Source: Paulinella micropora
Lineage: Eukaryota > Cercozoa > Imbricatea > Euglyphida > Paulinellidae
Assembly: GCA_019918135.1 (NCBI GenBank)
Contig: WBZZ01002865.1
Span: 1-64,000, forward strand
Direction of reading: 5' to 3'
Length of the DNA: 64,000 nucleotides
Part shown: one piece after another, positions 38,479 through 47,956 of the stretch
Position numbering within the stretch: position 1 is the first letter of the stretch
How the letters are laid out: each line of letters opens with the position of its first letter
Translations under genes and position numbers: made by a program
The notes under the pieces: generated by a model
Told to the model about the DNA's origin: nothing
Databases searched by the model: none
What the model saw: the letters and a program-made list of their open reading frames with translations, nothing else

Positions 38479-39576
38479 ATGGCAGACGACGAGGAGGTTT
38501 CTGACGGGAAGGTTTTTGTGAAGCTCCAGCCCCTCCCAGTCGGAGCTTTCAAGAAGGCTCTAGTAGTAGCAAAACAAAAGAAAGAGCTCAAAACGCTTTT
38601 CTTAATCCGAAACCCCGTCATACTATTCATTTGCCGTGCTGGACCTCCAGAACGCGAGGAGCAGTATGTCGAATTCGGGGACGGGTTCTCTACTGACGAC
38701 GAGGACGAATTCACTCCAGTAAAAATCGAGTCTGATGACATTACCCGCGCCCTGCTGGAAATTGCGTTTCGAGTCCGGTTTCTTGGATATGACACAATCA
38801 AGTACCCTTACCGCGATCATGATCCGCATCTGTTGCTCGCGTTTGCAAAGAACAGAGAAAGCTCGAGCCTTAGGTCATTCCATCAAGCGCTGAAAGAACT
38901 CGCTACCAAAGGCAGTTGCTTGTTGTCTTTCCCTTCCTATCTGGAACCATCCCTAACATATTACCACCCAGGCAGCAAGGACACCGGCGATACCCCGGGT
39001 GCTGTTTATTTGAGGCCTGGCGCAAGAGAAAAACGCGCAGTAAGCCAGCAAGGCATAAAGGTCGCTTTGCACGACGAGCTTACAAGGGAAGAAGCCGGAG
39101 ACGTCGTGCTTGAAACCATGTACAAAGCTTTAACAAACATACATAGCCATCAGCCCAGAATTTCGATTCCTGCGTTCATGTCCGAAAGTGCACTTTCCTT
39201 GAATACGCCGGCGCGCCAGCTTTTGCTGCGACAACTAAAGTTGGCAGCAGAAAAAAAAGAATTGAAATATCAACTGCCTCAGGCACTACGTCAGCACACA
39301 GCTCCCGAGCCGGTGAACCTAGGCGGGACTAAAAAAAGGCTTGCGGCGCTCGAGGAGAGGGTCTTTCACGAGCTGGAGGCCAAAATGCGGGCAGAGTTTA
39401 ATGAGGCGTTGGATGCGCAGGCCTCTCAATTTCAAACAAAGCTCGACAAGATAAATTCCGCACAGGAAAAGAGAATAACCAGCATCGAAGACAAACTAAA
39501 TGGGTTCTTAACGAGGCTCGACGAGGCCTTGCATGAAGCGAGATTTGGAAGTACGTCAAGTCGGAAGCGTAGGTGA
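38479..39576 (+). CDS. 365-residue protein with C-terminal coiled coil, unknown
   Basis: ATG at 38479 with a TATA box just upstream. The N-terminal ~250 residues are mixed, with an acidic patch (FSTDDEDEFT). From about residue 280 a heptad-like coiled coil runs almost to the end (LAALEERVFHELEAKMRAEF, LDKINSAQEKRITSIEDKL), and the protein ends in a basic SSRKRR. This layout fits an oligomeric structural or tail-like protein, but no family was recognised. A small plus-strand reading frame inside is a shadow. Confidence 0.65.
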   Translation: MADDEEVSDGKVFVKLQPLPVGAFKKALVVAKQKKELKTLFLIRNPVILFICRAGPPEREEQYVEFGDGFSTDDEDEFTPVKIESDDITRALLEIAFRVRFLGYDTIKYPYRDHDPHLLLAFAKNRESSSLRSFHQALKELATKGSCLLSFPSYLEPSLTYYHPGSKDTGDTPGAVYLRPGAREKRAVSQQGIKVALHDELTREEAGDVVLETMYKALTNIHSHQPRISIPAFMSESALSLNTPARQLLLRQLKLAAEKKELKYQLPQALRQHTAPEPVNLGGTKKRLAALEERVFHELEAKMRAEFNEALDAQASQFQTKLDKINSAQEKRITSIEDKLNGFLTRLDEALHEARFGSTSSRKRR

Positions 39577-39666
39577 CCACCACCACCACAGTCAAAGACT
39601 TCTAATGGTCCATGTAGCGCGTGCTTTTGCAACTTAGAGTGCTAAATCATTATTAAAAAGCGTGCG

Positions 39667-41079
39667 CTAGCGCAAGCCGGAAAGGCTTGGACAATTGGTA
39701 ACCTCAATTTTGACCCGCTGAGCGGCTTGCCGCCCAGCTGGCTGCACTATGTCAGCGAGTGAAGGACAATTGTTAAAGGTCACGCTCGCACCCCACGGCA
39801 AAGCGTCCGGTAGTGTAAACGTCTGTACACGCGTACACGAGTCAATTTCCAGCTTGAACTCGGTTGCCATGCTCGAGCCTGGCCTAGGCGACAGCTTAAT
39901 CTCTGTGAAGTTCTCGCAGTTCTGGACACGGACTACCAAGCAATCCAGGCCTCGGGTCAAGGAACTAAGACTTAGCGTTCTCAAATTCTCGCTGTTGAGG
40001 TAGTGCAACTCCAGCTTTTTGCTCATTTTTCTCTGAAGCGAGATTTTAGCCTCCAGCGCGGAGTTGCTGTCGAACGATAGTTTCAGGTTTTCCTTTGCAC
40101 GGACCTCCAGCCCCGTGCCGAGCTGGCCAGAGTTGACAAGCGTCACCTCAATATTTGTTTTTTTGTGACTGGCGGTCTAAATGCTTCGCAAGACGTGGCA
40201 GTCTTGAAACTCGATTTCGAACTCGGCGGGGATCGGCACGGTGCCACTGCGCGGAGTCGACTGCTTGAAGACAAAATCTTCAAGCACCGAGCAGCGGTTC
40301 AATTTCAGTCGATTCTCTCCCCCCAGATCAAGGCTAGTGTTCCGGAAAGAAAGCTTCTTGGTCGGGAGCTGATTAAATTCAATATTTTTAAACCGAGGTA
40401 ACCTCAGGGTAGCCCCGTGAAAACACAAGTCTCTACAGGGCAGCGCAGGCAGCCCCGCCCGCACCTGCCCTGCGCTGGCAGGGGCGGCGCGGCCCCTGTC
40501 TGTGCGCAGGGCAGCCCCTCCGGCAGCTTCTAGCAAAGAAAGAGCACCTATTAGAAAGGCAGTGGCCACAGAGCTGCCCTTACCTGGTTTTTTCAGCCAG
40601 GTGCTGATCGCCTGCTCCGAAACCGCCACGGCCCCACCCTTAGCTGACTGGCCTTGGCCGGCCTTGCCTTGCTCTTGCTCTTGGCTGCAATGCCGCTCAA
40701 AATCTCTGCACTCTTCTGCTTCTTCTGTCGAGCACTCTGTTGCGAGGAACCCTTGTGCCAGCCTCAGGATCTCGGCGTAGGGGCTAGCAGGTCTTGAACG
40801 CAAGAACTGATAGGCCCCATAGCCCCGCCCGAAGCTCTTCAACATAAGCCAATCCCTGCGGGGGTTTGGGCTTGATTTAACCCCAGCGGTGGTAGCTTGA
40901 GCAGCGGGAGGGCGTTCCATGTAACGCTTGAGCTTTTTGACACACTCGTCCTCTCGTCCGAGAACGTCAAGCTCCTGGCCTGAACTCAGAATCTCCTGCA
41001 CGGAGCGTGCATGCTCTGGAAAAAGCACACAAAAGCGCTGAGCTACGTCAAGCAAGAGAAGATCGTCTCCGTTGTTCAT
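39667..41079 (-). pseudogene. Leucine-rich-repeat-like protein split by an in-frame TAG
   Basis: From the ATG 41079 the frame runs 300 codons to TAG at 40177-40179, then stays open in the same frame to a TAG at 39667 (about 470 codons in all). The part after the first stop has no ATG near its start and continues the irregular LRR pattern of the first part: LDLGGENRLKLNRCS and EFEIEFQDCHVL before it; VRVQNCENFTEIKL and VEVTNCPSL-type units after it. The upstream region is helical with a Gln/Gly-rich linker. The neighbour 41294-43204 has the same C-P-x-L units. Probably one LRR protein interrupted by a nonsense codon, or one read through. Confidence 0.65.
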
Positions 41080-41130
41080 GCGCCCTGCCTGTCGTACCTG
41101 CCTCTCTCTCTCTCTTTCTCTCTCTCTTGT

Positions 41131-41140
41131 ACTATATATC
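41131..41140 (-). promoter_or_regulatory. Probable TATA box for 41079 gene
   Basis: Minus strand GATATATAGT, about 52 bases before the ATG at 41079, upstream of a (CT)n tract. Confidence 0.35.
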
Positions 41141-41293
41141 TTGGGCGGGGGGTGGGGGGGAGAGAGAACGCAAGGGGGGAAGGGGGGGGGTGGGGGTGTG
41201 AGAGGAAGCGCTTTCCTGTCCCCCTTCTCCCTCTCTCCTTCCGCGCTATGGATCAGGCGCGACCAAGAAAAAAGCGGCGATTTTTTTTATTAG

Positions 41294-43204
41294 TTAAGAA
41301 TCTGTAATAGAGTCTTCTGAATCTGTTCCGCCGCCTGCTCTTAGACCTCTGACTAGAATGCGTAAGCCCCGACACTGCACACGGACCTCGCGCCGCGTAA
41401 GATAAGGAAGAATGATCTCCACTTCTTCGTCGATTCGCCAGTTGGCGGGCAGGAGCTCATGAAAGAATTCCGGGGCTTTGTCCAAGCGCAGGGTGGCACT
41501 GCGCGCACTCAGCCCGCCGGGCAGCTGGATCTTCTCGAGCTTGGGACAGCCAGTTATCGCTATCTCTATCTCGTCCAGCTGCTGCGTTAGCCCGCCACTG
41601 CCCTTCACGAACAGGTGCTGTAAGCAGATTTCCTTTAGCTCCGGGCAGTCGTCGATGATAAACCTGAAGTTCGGGCAGTCGTCGATGATCAACCTGAAGT
41701 TCGGCAGCGCCGTGCCCGACATGCTACCAGATCCCGGCGGCTGGATTGGGGCGAGGGTCGCGGTCCCCTTCTTCCACTCCGCTGCCCATTCGTTGGTGTC
41801 TACGCGCACAAGGCCGGCACAGTTCGCAACGCGAATGTCTACTATACGGTAAGGCTCCGTCCGGGCTACTGCCGCGGGTGCCGCGGCAGTAGCCCGGGAC
41901 AGGTCGGGCCCGCCCAGCGCGATGTGCTCCAGCTGTGCACAGCTGTCGACAACCACGCTGTAGCAACCACCAGTCGTCCGCCAGCCGGCGGGCAGCCGGA
42001 GCTGGCGGAGGCATGCTAAAAACACGGCGCTAACCGAGAGTCCCTTGTATTTAAGTTTTTCTGGGAATTCCAGCTTCGATAGTCGCAGGCAGGCCTCAAA
42101 GTCTGCAGAGAATAGACGAGTCCGAACACAGGCAAGGCTCAGTTCGACGCGCTCAAGCTTTGGTAACTGCTTCAAACGCATAGAAACAATGTCCAGCGAC
42201 TCGCCGCCTAGATCCAATTTCGTTTCTTGCACGCCGCTCTCAACCACCTCTAACTCTAGGCCTGTCAGCGGCACACTCCCTGGCTGAGTGCTGCGGCCAA
42301 TGCCAAGTTTTTCGGCGGGGTAATTCTGCAATATAACGCGCGCCCGCCCCCCGACAGCCACAAACAACTCATCTACGCCTGGGAATGATTTCCAGGCACA
42401 CACGTACAGTTCTAGGGTCCGAGGAAACGGCGCAGATACCTCTACACGCTTCAATTCTGGGCAGTCCCTGATTGTCAGCTTGAGCACGCGTCTACGGCGT
42501 GCGCCCTCTGCGTCACTAGGACACATGGTGAAAATACACGTATGAAGCTCCTTGCCGTCCACCACGTAAAAGTTGGCCGCCCCCCGGGGCGTCACCCTGG
42601 TTTTGAGAAGGCGGAGGTCGCCCACCCTGTCGTTACAAATCCTAAAGATCTCCTTCCTTGTTAGCTCAAACGTTAGGTTGTGCAGGCACAGATGCCTGAT
42701 GCTGACGAGGGGCCAGGCTCCAGAGCTAAAAGGAAAATAACCACTTTCGCGCGGGGTCAGGACCGTGAAGTGTCGGCGCGGGGGAACGCCCGCGCCGTCC
42801 GCTGCTAGGACTAGGCTTGCGAGCACTCGGTCGCGATGACCGGCCCGGATGAGCGCGACCGTCGTTGCCAGTGACCTCCAGTACACAGCTGGGGTCAATG
42901 TGCCGCGGGCAGCAGAGCCGGGCGCTGGAGACCACAGGGGGGTGAATCTAATGTGGATATTCGCATCTCGGCGGTAGCTTCTCGCGGCGCTTACCATCTC
43001 CGTCAGCACTCCGTTATCCACCTTGGCGCCCGCGCAAAGGTACGCTAGCACGTCGTTGGGCCGCGCGACTTTGGACTCCTTCGACTCTGGCCGGCGGTAT
43101 TCGCCGGGCCAGGCGGCTTGAAACTGTGGTATTTCATCGATTCCCAGAAACGACTGGATTAAAGCGCTAGAGTCCGAGCTAGGTAACTTAAATTCCCTTG
43201 GCAT
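41294..43204 (-). CDS. Leucine-rich-repeat-like protein (636 aa)
   Basis: ATG at 43204, stop TAA at 41294. The second half is a series of irregular LRR units with the pattern L-x-x-C-P-x-L/F-x-x-I/V (IRDCPELKRVEV, IDDCPELKEICL, ITGCPKLEKIQLPGGL), forming a probable beta-solenoid for protein binding. The N-terminal 200 residues are not recognised. A 30-bp tandem duplication (41643-41702) adds ten residues (FRLIIDDCPN / FRFIIDDCPE). A perfect 17-bp inverted repeat (41861-41897) encodes an Ala-rich loop (RATAAAPAAVA). It is a paralogue, in style, of 39667-41079; the two may form one transcription group. Confidence 0.75.
   Translation of the reverse strand: MPREFKLPSSDSSALIQSFLGIDEIPQFQAAWPGEYRRPESKESKVARPNDVLAYLCAGAKVDNGVLTEMVSAARSYRRDANIHIRFTPLWSPAPGSAARGTLTPAVYWRSLATTVALIRAGHRDRVLASLVLAADGAGVPPRRHFTVLTPRESGYFPFSSGAWPLVSIRHLCLHNLTFELTRKEIFRICNDRVGDLRLLKTRVTPRGAANFYVVDGKELHTCIFTMCPSDAEGARRRRVLKLTIRDCPELKRVEVSAPFPRTLELYVCAWKSFPGVDELFVAVGGRARVILQNYPAEKLGIGRSTQPGSVPLTGLELEVVESGVQETKLDLGGESLDIVSMRLKQLPKLERVELSLACVRTRLFSADFEACLRLSKLEFPEKLKYKGLSVSAVFLACLRQLRLPAGWRTTGGCYSVVVDSCAQLEHIALGGPDLSRATAAAPAAVARTEPYRIVDIRVANCAGLVRVDTNEWAAEWKKGTATLAPIQPPGSGSMSGTALPNFRLIIDDCPNFRFIIDDCPELKEICLQHLFVKGSGGLTQQLDEIEIAITGCPKLEKIQLPGGLSARSATLRLDKAPEFFHELLPANWRIDEEVEIILPYLTRREVRVQCRGLRILVRGLRAGGGTDSEDSITDS
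41643..41702. repeat. 30-bp tandem duplication inside the LRR gene
   Basis: Two nearly identical units of GGGCAGTCGTCGATGATMAA plus CCTGAAGTTC; one substitution between them. The frame is kept. Confidence 0.8.
41861..41897. repeat. Perfect 17-bp inverted repeat in coding sequence
   Basis: CCGGGCTACTGCCGCGG, spacer GTG, CCGCGGCAGTAGCCCGG. It differs in sequence from the AGCCCGC element, but shares size class and in-frame placement. Confidence 0.8.
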
Positions 43205-43285
43205 TGCCTTTTACAAGAGAGAAAGAAAGGGAGAAGTAAGACAAAGGTCGAGTTTTTAATAAAAGGAACAATACTTTCTCGTGGG

Positions 43286-44719
43286 CTACAAGGGGAGCAG
43301 GGGGGCTTGGGGAGCAGCATGCCCCCCGGCATGCCCCCCGGGGCGAAGGAGGCTGGCGGCCACTCTTTGCTGTCGGACAGGAGCCGTCAGTAGAAACTGT
43401 CTCTGGAAAGCCCCGAGGGCCAGCACCGCGCGGTTGCCACTGTCCGCCTCGCTCGACACGCCTACCACCGCAGACGCAAGCCTGGCCTCAGCTTCGCTGG
43501 CCAACAGACGGCAGAGCGTAGGGGCCTTCTTGCACACCGACGCCCCTAGGCTCCTGCAGACATCCCTGTCGCACTCGGGGGTACCAAGGCAGCACGGAGA
43601 CAGCCTCGTCGTGGCGTGGAAGCGGCCCTGGCCGCGGACCACGCGCTTCAAAAAGTCTTGCGTGCTGCTCTGCACACAGAAATGGCAGATCTGTGGGACG
43701 TACAGGCTTAACTCCACGCTTCGGCAGTCCTCCGCACCAGCGCCCTCACCCTGGGGAGGAGAGAGCAGATGTTGCCACAATATGCGCATCAGCAGCTTCG
43801 CTTTGCCGTAGCTTGGCCTTTCCTCCTCGCGGAAACAAGCGGCTATCTCCCTGACAAAACCCCTCTGCACTTCGGACTGGGGCTGGCCAGCCGGAGCAAA
43901 CAACAGCTTCTCTAGGAACCAAGGGTCTGCTTGCTCTCCCGGCGGCGTCTTCCGCGCCAGCCAGTCCCAGGCCCGTCGCACCCCTCTCCGCGCCAGATCC
44001 TCCGCCAGGTTCACGTGCACTTCCAGCAGCTCCACGTTGGCTTGCACATTATGGTAGATCTTAACGACTACGGCCAGAAAGGCAGTGAGGTTCAGCTGGC
44101 AAGCCCCCCGCAGCGGGGCGTGCTGCGGAGGCAGCAGCACTCCCCGCTCCATACTCGTCGGGTCGTGCCGGAAGCTGACTCGGATGGGCTCTATGCAAGC
44201 AAGCCTGACCAGCAGCTCACACGTCTTAATGTCTAGGGCCAGCGGCGCAAACGCATTCTGCTGCTGCTCTGCGGTCCAGTCTTGGTGCGGCAAAAGCCCC
44301 AAGAAAAAGGCATTGTCCTCCGACGAAAGCGCGCCGGCGGGGCGCCGGCACGTGGCTGCCAACACCTGCGCCAACACCCGTGGTAGCAACTGGAAGCCTT
44401 GGCACAACGTCTTCATAGTCGTGGGGCTTATGGCGCAACACGTGACTTCCAGGCTCACGCGCGAAAGCTTTTGCTCGACCTCCGGCTCCGACAATCTGGG
44501 ACACAACCCGCGCAGCATTAGGGCCGTCCTGGTCGTGTGATCTCTGAGATACAATTTGTCGTTGTCACCATAGCGGTTGTTCTGCGCCTCTGTCAGCACA
44601 GCCAGCTGAGCTAACCCACCCAAGTCCACCGGCTCATAAGCCTGCCCAGGCCCAAACGCCGCTGGGCTCTTACTCGTCTTCTTTTTCTTCTTGCGGTTGT
44701 GCCGTCCACCTTTTCTCAT
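43286..44719 (-). CDS. 477-residue unknown protein with a leader shared with the 48.7-kb gene
   Basis: ATG at 44719. The basic N-terminus (MRKGGRHNRKKKKKTSKSPA) and the following AAFGPGQAY match the start of the unrelated-looking protein at 47957-48691, and the DNA match extends into the 5' flank. The body is Leu/Ala rich and helical with scattered Cys; no family was recognised. The last ~20 residues come from a palindromic-element half (GGHAGGHAAPQ, 43314-43342), so the original C-terminus may have been replaced. A gene-end signal TTTTATTAAAAA lies about 25 bases past the stop. Confidence 0.65.
   Translation of the reverse strand: MRKGGRHNRKKKKKTSKSPAAFGPGQAYEPVDLGGLAQLAVLTEAQNNRYGDNDKLYLRDHTTRTALMLRGLCPRLSEPEVEQKLSRVSLEVTCCAISPTTMKTLCQGFQLLPRVLAQVLAATCRRPAGALSSEDNAFFLGLLPHQDWTAEQQQNAFAPLALDIKTCELLVRLACIEPIRVSFRHDPTSMERGVLLPPQHAPLRGACQLNLTAFLAVVVKIYHNVQANVELLEVHVNLAEDLARRGVRRAWDWLARKTPPGEQADPWFLEKLLFAPAGQPQSEVQRGFVREIAACFREEERPSYGKAKLLMRILWQHLLSPPQGEGAGAEDCRSVELSLYVPQICHFCVQSSTQDFLKRVVRGQGRFHATTRLSPCCLGTPECDRDVCRSLGASVCKKAPTLCRLLASEAEARLASAVVGVSSEADSGNRAVLALGAFQRQFLLTAPVRQQRVAASLLRPGGHAGGHAAPQAPLLPL
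43314..43342. repeat. Palindromic mini-element, GCATGCCCCCCGG half duplicated
   Basis: GCATGCCCCCCG appears twice in tandem at the 3' end of the 43286-44719 gene, without the AGCCCGC half. Confidence 0.55.
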
Positions 44720-44835
44720 TTAGAGCACTTTGCCACACAAAACACAACTCTCTCTCTCTCTCTCTTTTTTCGCTAGGAGTTTCTAGTTCTAGCCACGATC
44801 ACTCACTAAAACTAGTGCGCAAAAAAGAAGGAACC

Positions 44836-44917
44836 AAAGGGGGGGGGGGGGGGGCGCCCCCCCCAACAAGACAATGCGCGTGCGACCAAAAGGGGGGGGG
44901 GGCGCCCCCCCCCCCCT
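44836..44917. repeat. Two G-run/C-run inverted motifs upstream of the kelch gene
   Basis: Long G runs followed by CGCCCCCCC at 44836-44865 and again at 44891-44917. The whole segment 44825-44995 resembles 53645-53790 upstream of the 53908 gene, suggesting a shared promoter-distal region. Confidence 0.6.
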
Positions 44918-45043
44918 GTTGCACCAGGAGAACAAAAGCTCGGACACTGTGCCCATGCCATAATTTGCAGATTTTCATCTTCGGGAAGGGGGGGCGGGCC
45001 TCAACTTTTGTTTATTTTTTTCTTATCTGCCTCTCTGCAATCC

Positions 45044-45050
45044 ATATAAA
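45044..45050 (+). promoter_or_regulatory. TATA box for the kelch gene
   Basis: ATATAAA about 45 bases before the first ATG at 45096. It lies outside the 54-bp tandem duplication, so only one TATA serves both starts. Confidence 0.5.
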
Positions 45051-45066
45051 CTCTCCCCCCCCCCCC

Positions 45067-45164
45067 CTCTGTCTCTTTCTCCTCTGCTGTTAGCCATGTC
45101 ACGTTCCAAGCCCCCCCCCCCTCTGTCTCTTTCTCCTCTGCTGTTAGCCATGTCACGTTCCAAG
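45067..45164 (+). repeat. 54-bp tandem duplication carrying the leader and start codon
   Basis: CTCTGTCTCTTTCTCCTCTG, then CTGTTAGCCATGTCACGTTC, occurs at 45067 and again at 45121. Two in-frame start codons therefore exist 18 codons apart (45096, 45150), each with the same Met-Ser-Arg-Ser-Lys-Pro start. Confidence 0.9.
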
Positions 45165-46205
45165 CCCCGACGGACAGCTGCTGCTACCGACGGCGATGAT
45201 GCCTCGTCCACCCTCGAACCCGGCGGACAAACCGGAGGCGTGATGGTGCTGGGTGGTTTGGGACCAGGCAACAACTCGGCCGAAGTGTTTGACGGGCACA
45301 AGTGGGGCCTGTCGCAGCTCGCTCTGCCTACCGGCAGAGCTGACCAGCTCTTGCTGACCGTGGGAGGCAAGCTGTTTTGCGTTGGTGGCATCGAGGGCCA
45401 CCTTCCCACTCAGGAACCAGGCCCGTTTGATTATGTCCCGTCGCGCCTTGTCGAGTGCTACGACTCGTATGGCCGCAGCTGGGAAATCAGAACGACCCTG
45501 CCCTGGACGTACGGGGATCTCACCGGCGTGGCCCTTGACGGTTTGCTCTATGTGGTCACGGATAGTCCGCCCGGCAAAGCCTCGCTGTATGTCTACGACG
45601 AGGCTAAGAACGAGTGGCGAACGCTGAGCCCCCCTAACCGAGTTCGACGGGAAGCCCGCTTAGCTGCACTCGGCGGTGAGCTGTATCTCGTGGGTGGACG
45701 TACAGACGACAGCAGCTGCACGACGGTAGAGAAGTATTGCCCAAAGCAGAACAAGTGGTTCTTCGCCCCCAGCCTCAATCGAGCCCGCCACGACCTGACG
45801 ACGGCGGTTCTGCACAACTGTCTCTATGCCATAGGCGGGACTCTGTTTACCCCAACTCACGAGGAGGTGCTAGGTGTAGTCGAACGCTTCGACCCCCGGA
45901 CCCGCAAGTGGAAGTCGGTGGCGAGCTTGGGGGAGGCACGCACCGGCGCTTCTGCCTTTGTCTACCGACATCAGCTGTACGTGGCGGGCGGTAGCGGCGA
46001 TTGGGGCGACTCTGCGCTCGCCTCTGTGGAAAGCTACAAGGCAGCAAAGGACCACTGGGAACCACAAGCGTCCCTAAATTACGCGAGACTCAACGCCGGC
46101 TGTGTACTTTTGTCTACCCCCGCGCCCTTGGCACCAGCCACCAAGCGCGCACGTACAGCCCGCTCGCGCGGGCTAAAGGGGGAGCGGGGGGGCAGTTTGT
46201 TCTAA
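45096..46205 (+). CDS. Kelch-repeat protein
   Basis: 369 residues from 45096, or 351 from 45150, which is probably the ancestral start because the extra 18 codons are a duplicated leader. Kelch units: VLGGLGPG...FDGHKW, CVGGIEGH...CYDSYGRSW, YVVTDSPPG...YDEAKNEW, YLVGGRTDD...KYCPKQNKW, YAIGGTLF...RFDPRTRKW, YVAGGSGDW...SYKAAKDHW. This is a complete six-blade propeller. No BTB or BACK domain. The C-terminal 20 residues include a palindromic element (46157-46174) reading ARSRGLKGERGG. Likely an interaction protein; a substrate adaptor role is only a possibility. Confidence 0.85.
   Translation: MSRSKPPPPLSLSPLLLAMSRSKPRRTAAATDGDDASSTLEPGGQTGGVMVLGGLGPGNNSAEVFDGHKWGLSQLALPTGRADQLLLTVGGKLFCVGGIEGHLPTQEPGPFDYVPSRLVECYDSYGRSWEIRTTLPWTYGDLTGVALDGLLYVVTDSPPGKASLYVYDEAKNEWRTLSPPNRVRREARLAALGGELYLVGGRTDDSSCTTVEKYCPKQNKWFFAPSLNRARHDLTTAVLHNCLYAIGGTLFTPTHEEVLGVVERFDPRTRKWKSVASLGEARTGASAFVYRHQLYVAGGSGDWGDSALASVESYKAAKDHWEPQASLNYARLNAGCVLLSTPAPLAPATKRARTARSRGLKGERGGSLF
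46157..46174. repeat. Palindromic mini-element at the kelch C-terminus
   Basis: AGCCCGCTCGCGCGGGCT, then AAAGGGGGAGCGGGGGGGC. It supplies the last coding residues of 45096-46205. Confidence 0.65.
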
Positions 46206-46308
46206 AGATAGCTGTTAATAACACGATTTTAGGCGTTTGGGCGGCTTCATTGTCTTGACAAGAAAAAATAAATAAAACCTTTTTTCTCTCTCGCAAAGAA
46301 AAGTTTTT

Positions 46309-47775
46309 TTAATTAAATAGCCCTCCCGCGCCGACACGAAACGCGTGCACTCGCCCATCCTCATAACCGCTGACAAAAAGCCGGTCGCCGTGTGCCGCCA
46401 GTGCGGGAGTGGTCCGGAGCCCGGAGGCCGCGTCCCGGCAGACCTGAACCAAGCGGCCCTCGGGCGTGAAGGCTTGGATACGAGGTTTACCAGGCGAGTC
46501 GCTCACAAAGACCAGGCCCTGGCAGCACGCCACTGCCAGCGGTTGGTTCAACGTGCCCGAGGCTTGCACCTGCCGCCCCCACTGCGTCACCAATGTCCCG
46601 TTGGGAAAGAAGACCTGCACTCGGTGATTCAGGGTGTCGGCTACCAAGACCCAAGCCTTGCTCTGACAATAGGCTAGCCCGCCGGGACTGTTGAACTCTC
46701 CGGGCGCAGCACCCGTTCGGCCCCATTCCTGGACCCATTCACCCGATGTCCGTTCGTCGCCTTCGGGGCGCCAGGCCCGCACACAGTTGTGTTGGCGGTC
46801 GGTCACAAAGACGAGGTCGTCCGACGCACACAGCCCGTAAGGCGCGCCCAGCCCCCCTCCGAACGCGACTCGCACGGGCATGCTCTGTTGTCGGGCTAGA
46901 GCCCGCATTACAACCACGCCGCACACCGTAGGGCCTGTCAAGTACAGTCGTCCTTTGCAATGGGCCACGCCAGTCACCCCCCTCATCGAGCCGAAGGTAA
47001 CGAAGTCCTGCTTATCAGTGCCGGTATCAAAGCCGAACAGGAAATGTTCTGTGGCGCTTTCCTGGTTTACGTACAGCACACCGCCTGTGGAGGCGCAGAG
47101 TGCGCCGGCGCGTCTCCCCTCGGGCAGAGCGTAGGTGACTATAGCCGCCGCCACGCGCTTGTCTCCAACCTTGGCTACCTTGGTTTGGGAACGGGCGGTG
47201 AGGCTGGGCTCCTGCAGTGGGCACCACAGCAGCGCGCCGGGTGAGAACAGCGCAGGTACTCGCACGACCAGGCCAGGCGGGAGCTTGAAGCCGGCTGTCT
47301 GAGCGGTTTCCGTGTACTGGACCTCGAGCTCTGGCCGTTCCAGGCGTGCTATCTGTCTGGTATGGTTACCAATGATCTGGTTCAGCCTCAACAACTCCTC
47401 GCCCGAATCCTGCCCAGGCCCGTCCTCGTCCTCCATAGGGTCCTGCCGAAGCTTGAGCTGCAGTCGCTGTAAGTCTTCTTGCGCAAGCGCCAGGTCCTGG
47501 TGACGCTTCTCAAGTTCGTGACTTCGAGCGTCCTGGACGAGCTGCGTTTGCGAGCTCAAGTCATTCGAAAGTACCGTATACTGCACACGTAGCGACCCGT
47601 CGGCCTCGAGCGCTGCCACCAGCGTTTTGCCCTGCAACACAAACGTGTGCTCTTTAGTGCCGGGGATGGTGGCCAAAACGCTGAGGTCCAGGGCGGAAAG
47701 CAGTTCGCCCCTGGTGCATTCCTTATCGTCCTGGCGTGCTGTCGGGTCCACTGCCTTCTTTTCCTCTTTCGGCAT
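46309..47775 (-). CDS. NHL-repeat protein with a coiled-coil region
   Basis: 488 residues from the ATG 47775 (the frame also opens from a TTG nine bases upstream). A coiled-coil-like segment (HELEKRHQDLALAQEDLQRLQLKL) lies near residues 90-115. Beta-propeller units follow, with clear NHL features in the C-terminal third: GAAPGEFNSPGGLAYC, VADTLNHRVQVFFPNGTLV, LNQPLAVACCQGLVFVSD. A coiled coil followed by an NHL propeller recalls TRIM-type proteins, but no RING or B-box cysteines are visible. It is tail-to-tail with the kelch gene; the AT-rich TTTTTTTTAATTAAA signal overlaps its stop. Confidence 0.8.
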   Translation of the reverse strand: MPKEEKKAVDPTARQDDKECTRGELLSALDLSVLATIPGTKEHTFVLQGKTLVAALEADGSLRVQYTVLSNDLSSQTQLVQDARSHELEKRHQDLALAQEDLQRLQLKLRQDPMEDEDGPGQDSGEELLRLNQIIGNHTRQIARLERPELEVQYTETAQTAGFKLPPGLVVRVPALFSPGALLWCPLQEPSLTARSQTKVAKVGDKRVAAAIVTYALPEGRRAGALCASTGGVLYVNQESATEHFLFGFDTGTDKQDFVTFGSMRGVTGVAHCKGRLYLTGPTVCGVVVMRALARQQSMPVRVAFGGGLGAPYGLCASDDLVFVTDRQHNCVRAWRPEGDERTSGEWVQEWGRTGAAPGEFNSPGGLAYCQSKAWVLVADTLNHRVQVFFPNGTLVTQWGRQVQASGTLNQPLAVACCQGLVFVSDSPGKPRIQAFTPEGRLVQVCRDAASGLRTTPALAAHGDRLFVSGYEDGRVHAFRVGAGGLFN

Positions 47776-47956
47776 GAAGTACAAGGCTTGCTTTTCTGTG
47801 TCTGTGTCTGTGTAACAACAGACGCGCCCTCAATGGTCTTTTTTTTCTGGGCTGTTTAAAACAAACAGGGGACAGTGCAAAGAAAAAAGTTTTTTTTAAT
47901 TAAAATACAATCTGAATTAGCGTCCAGAGCAATCCGCCCCAAAAAATCAGCGGGGC

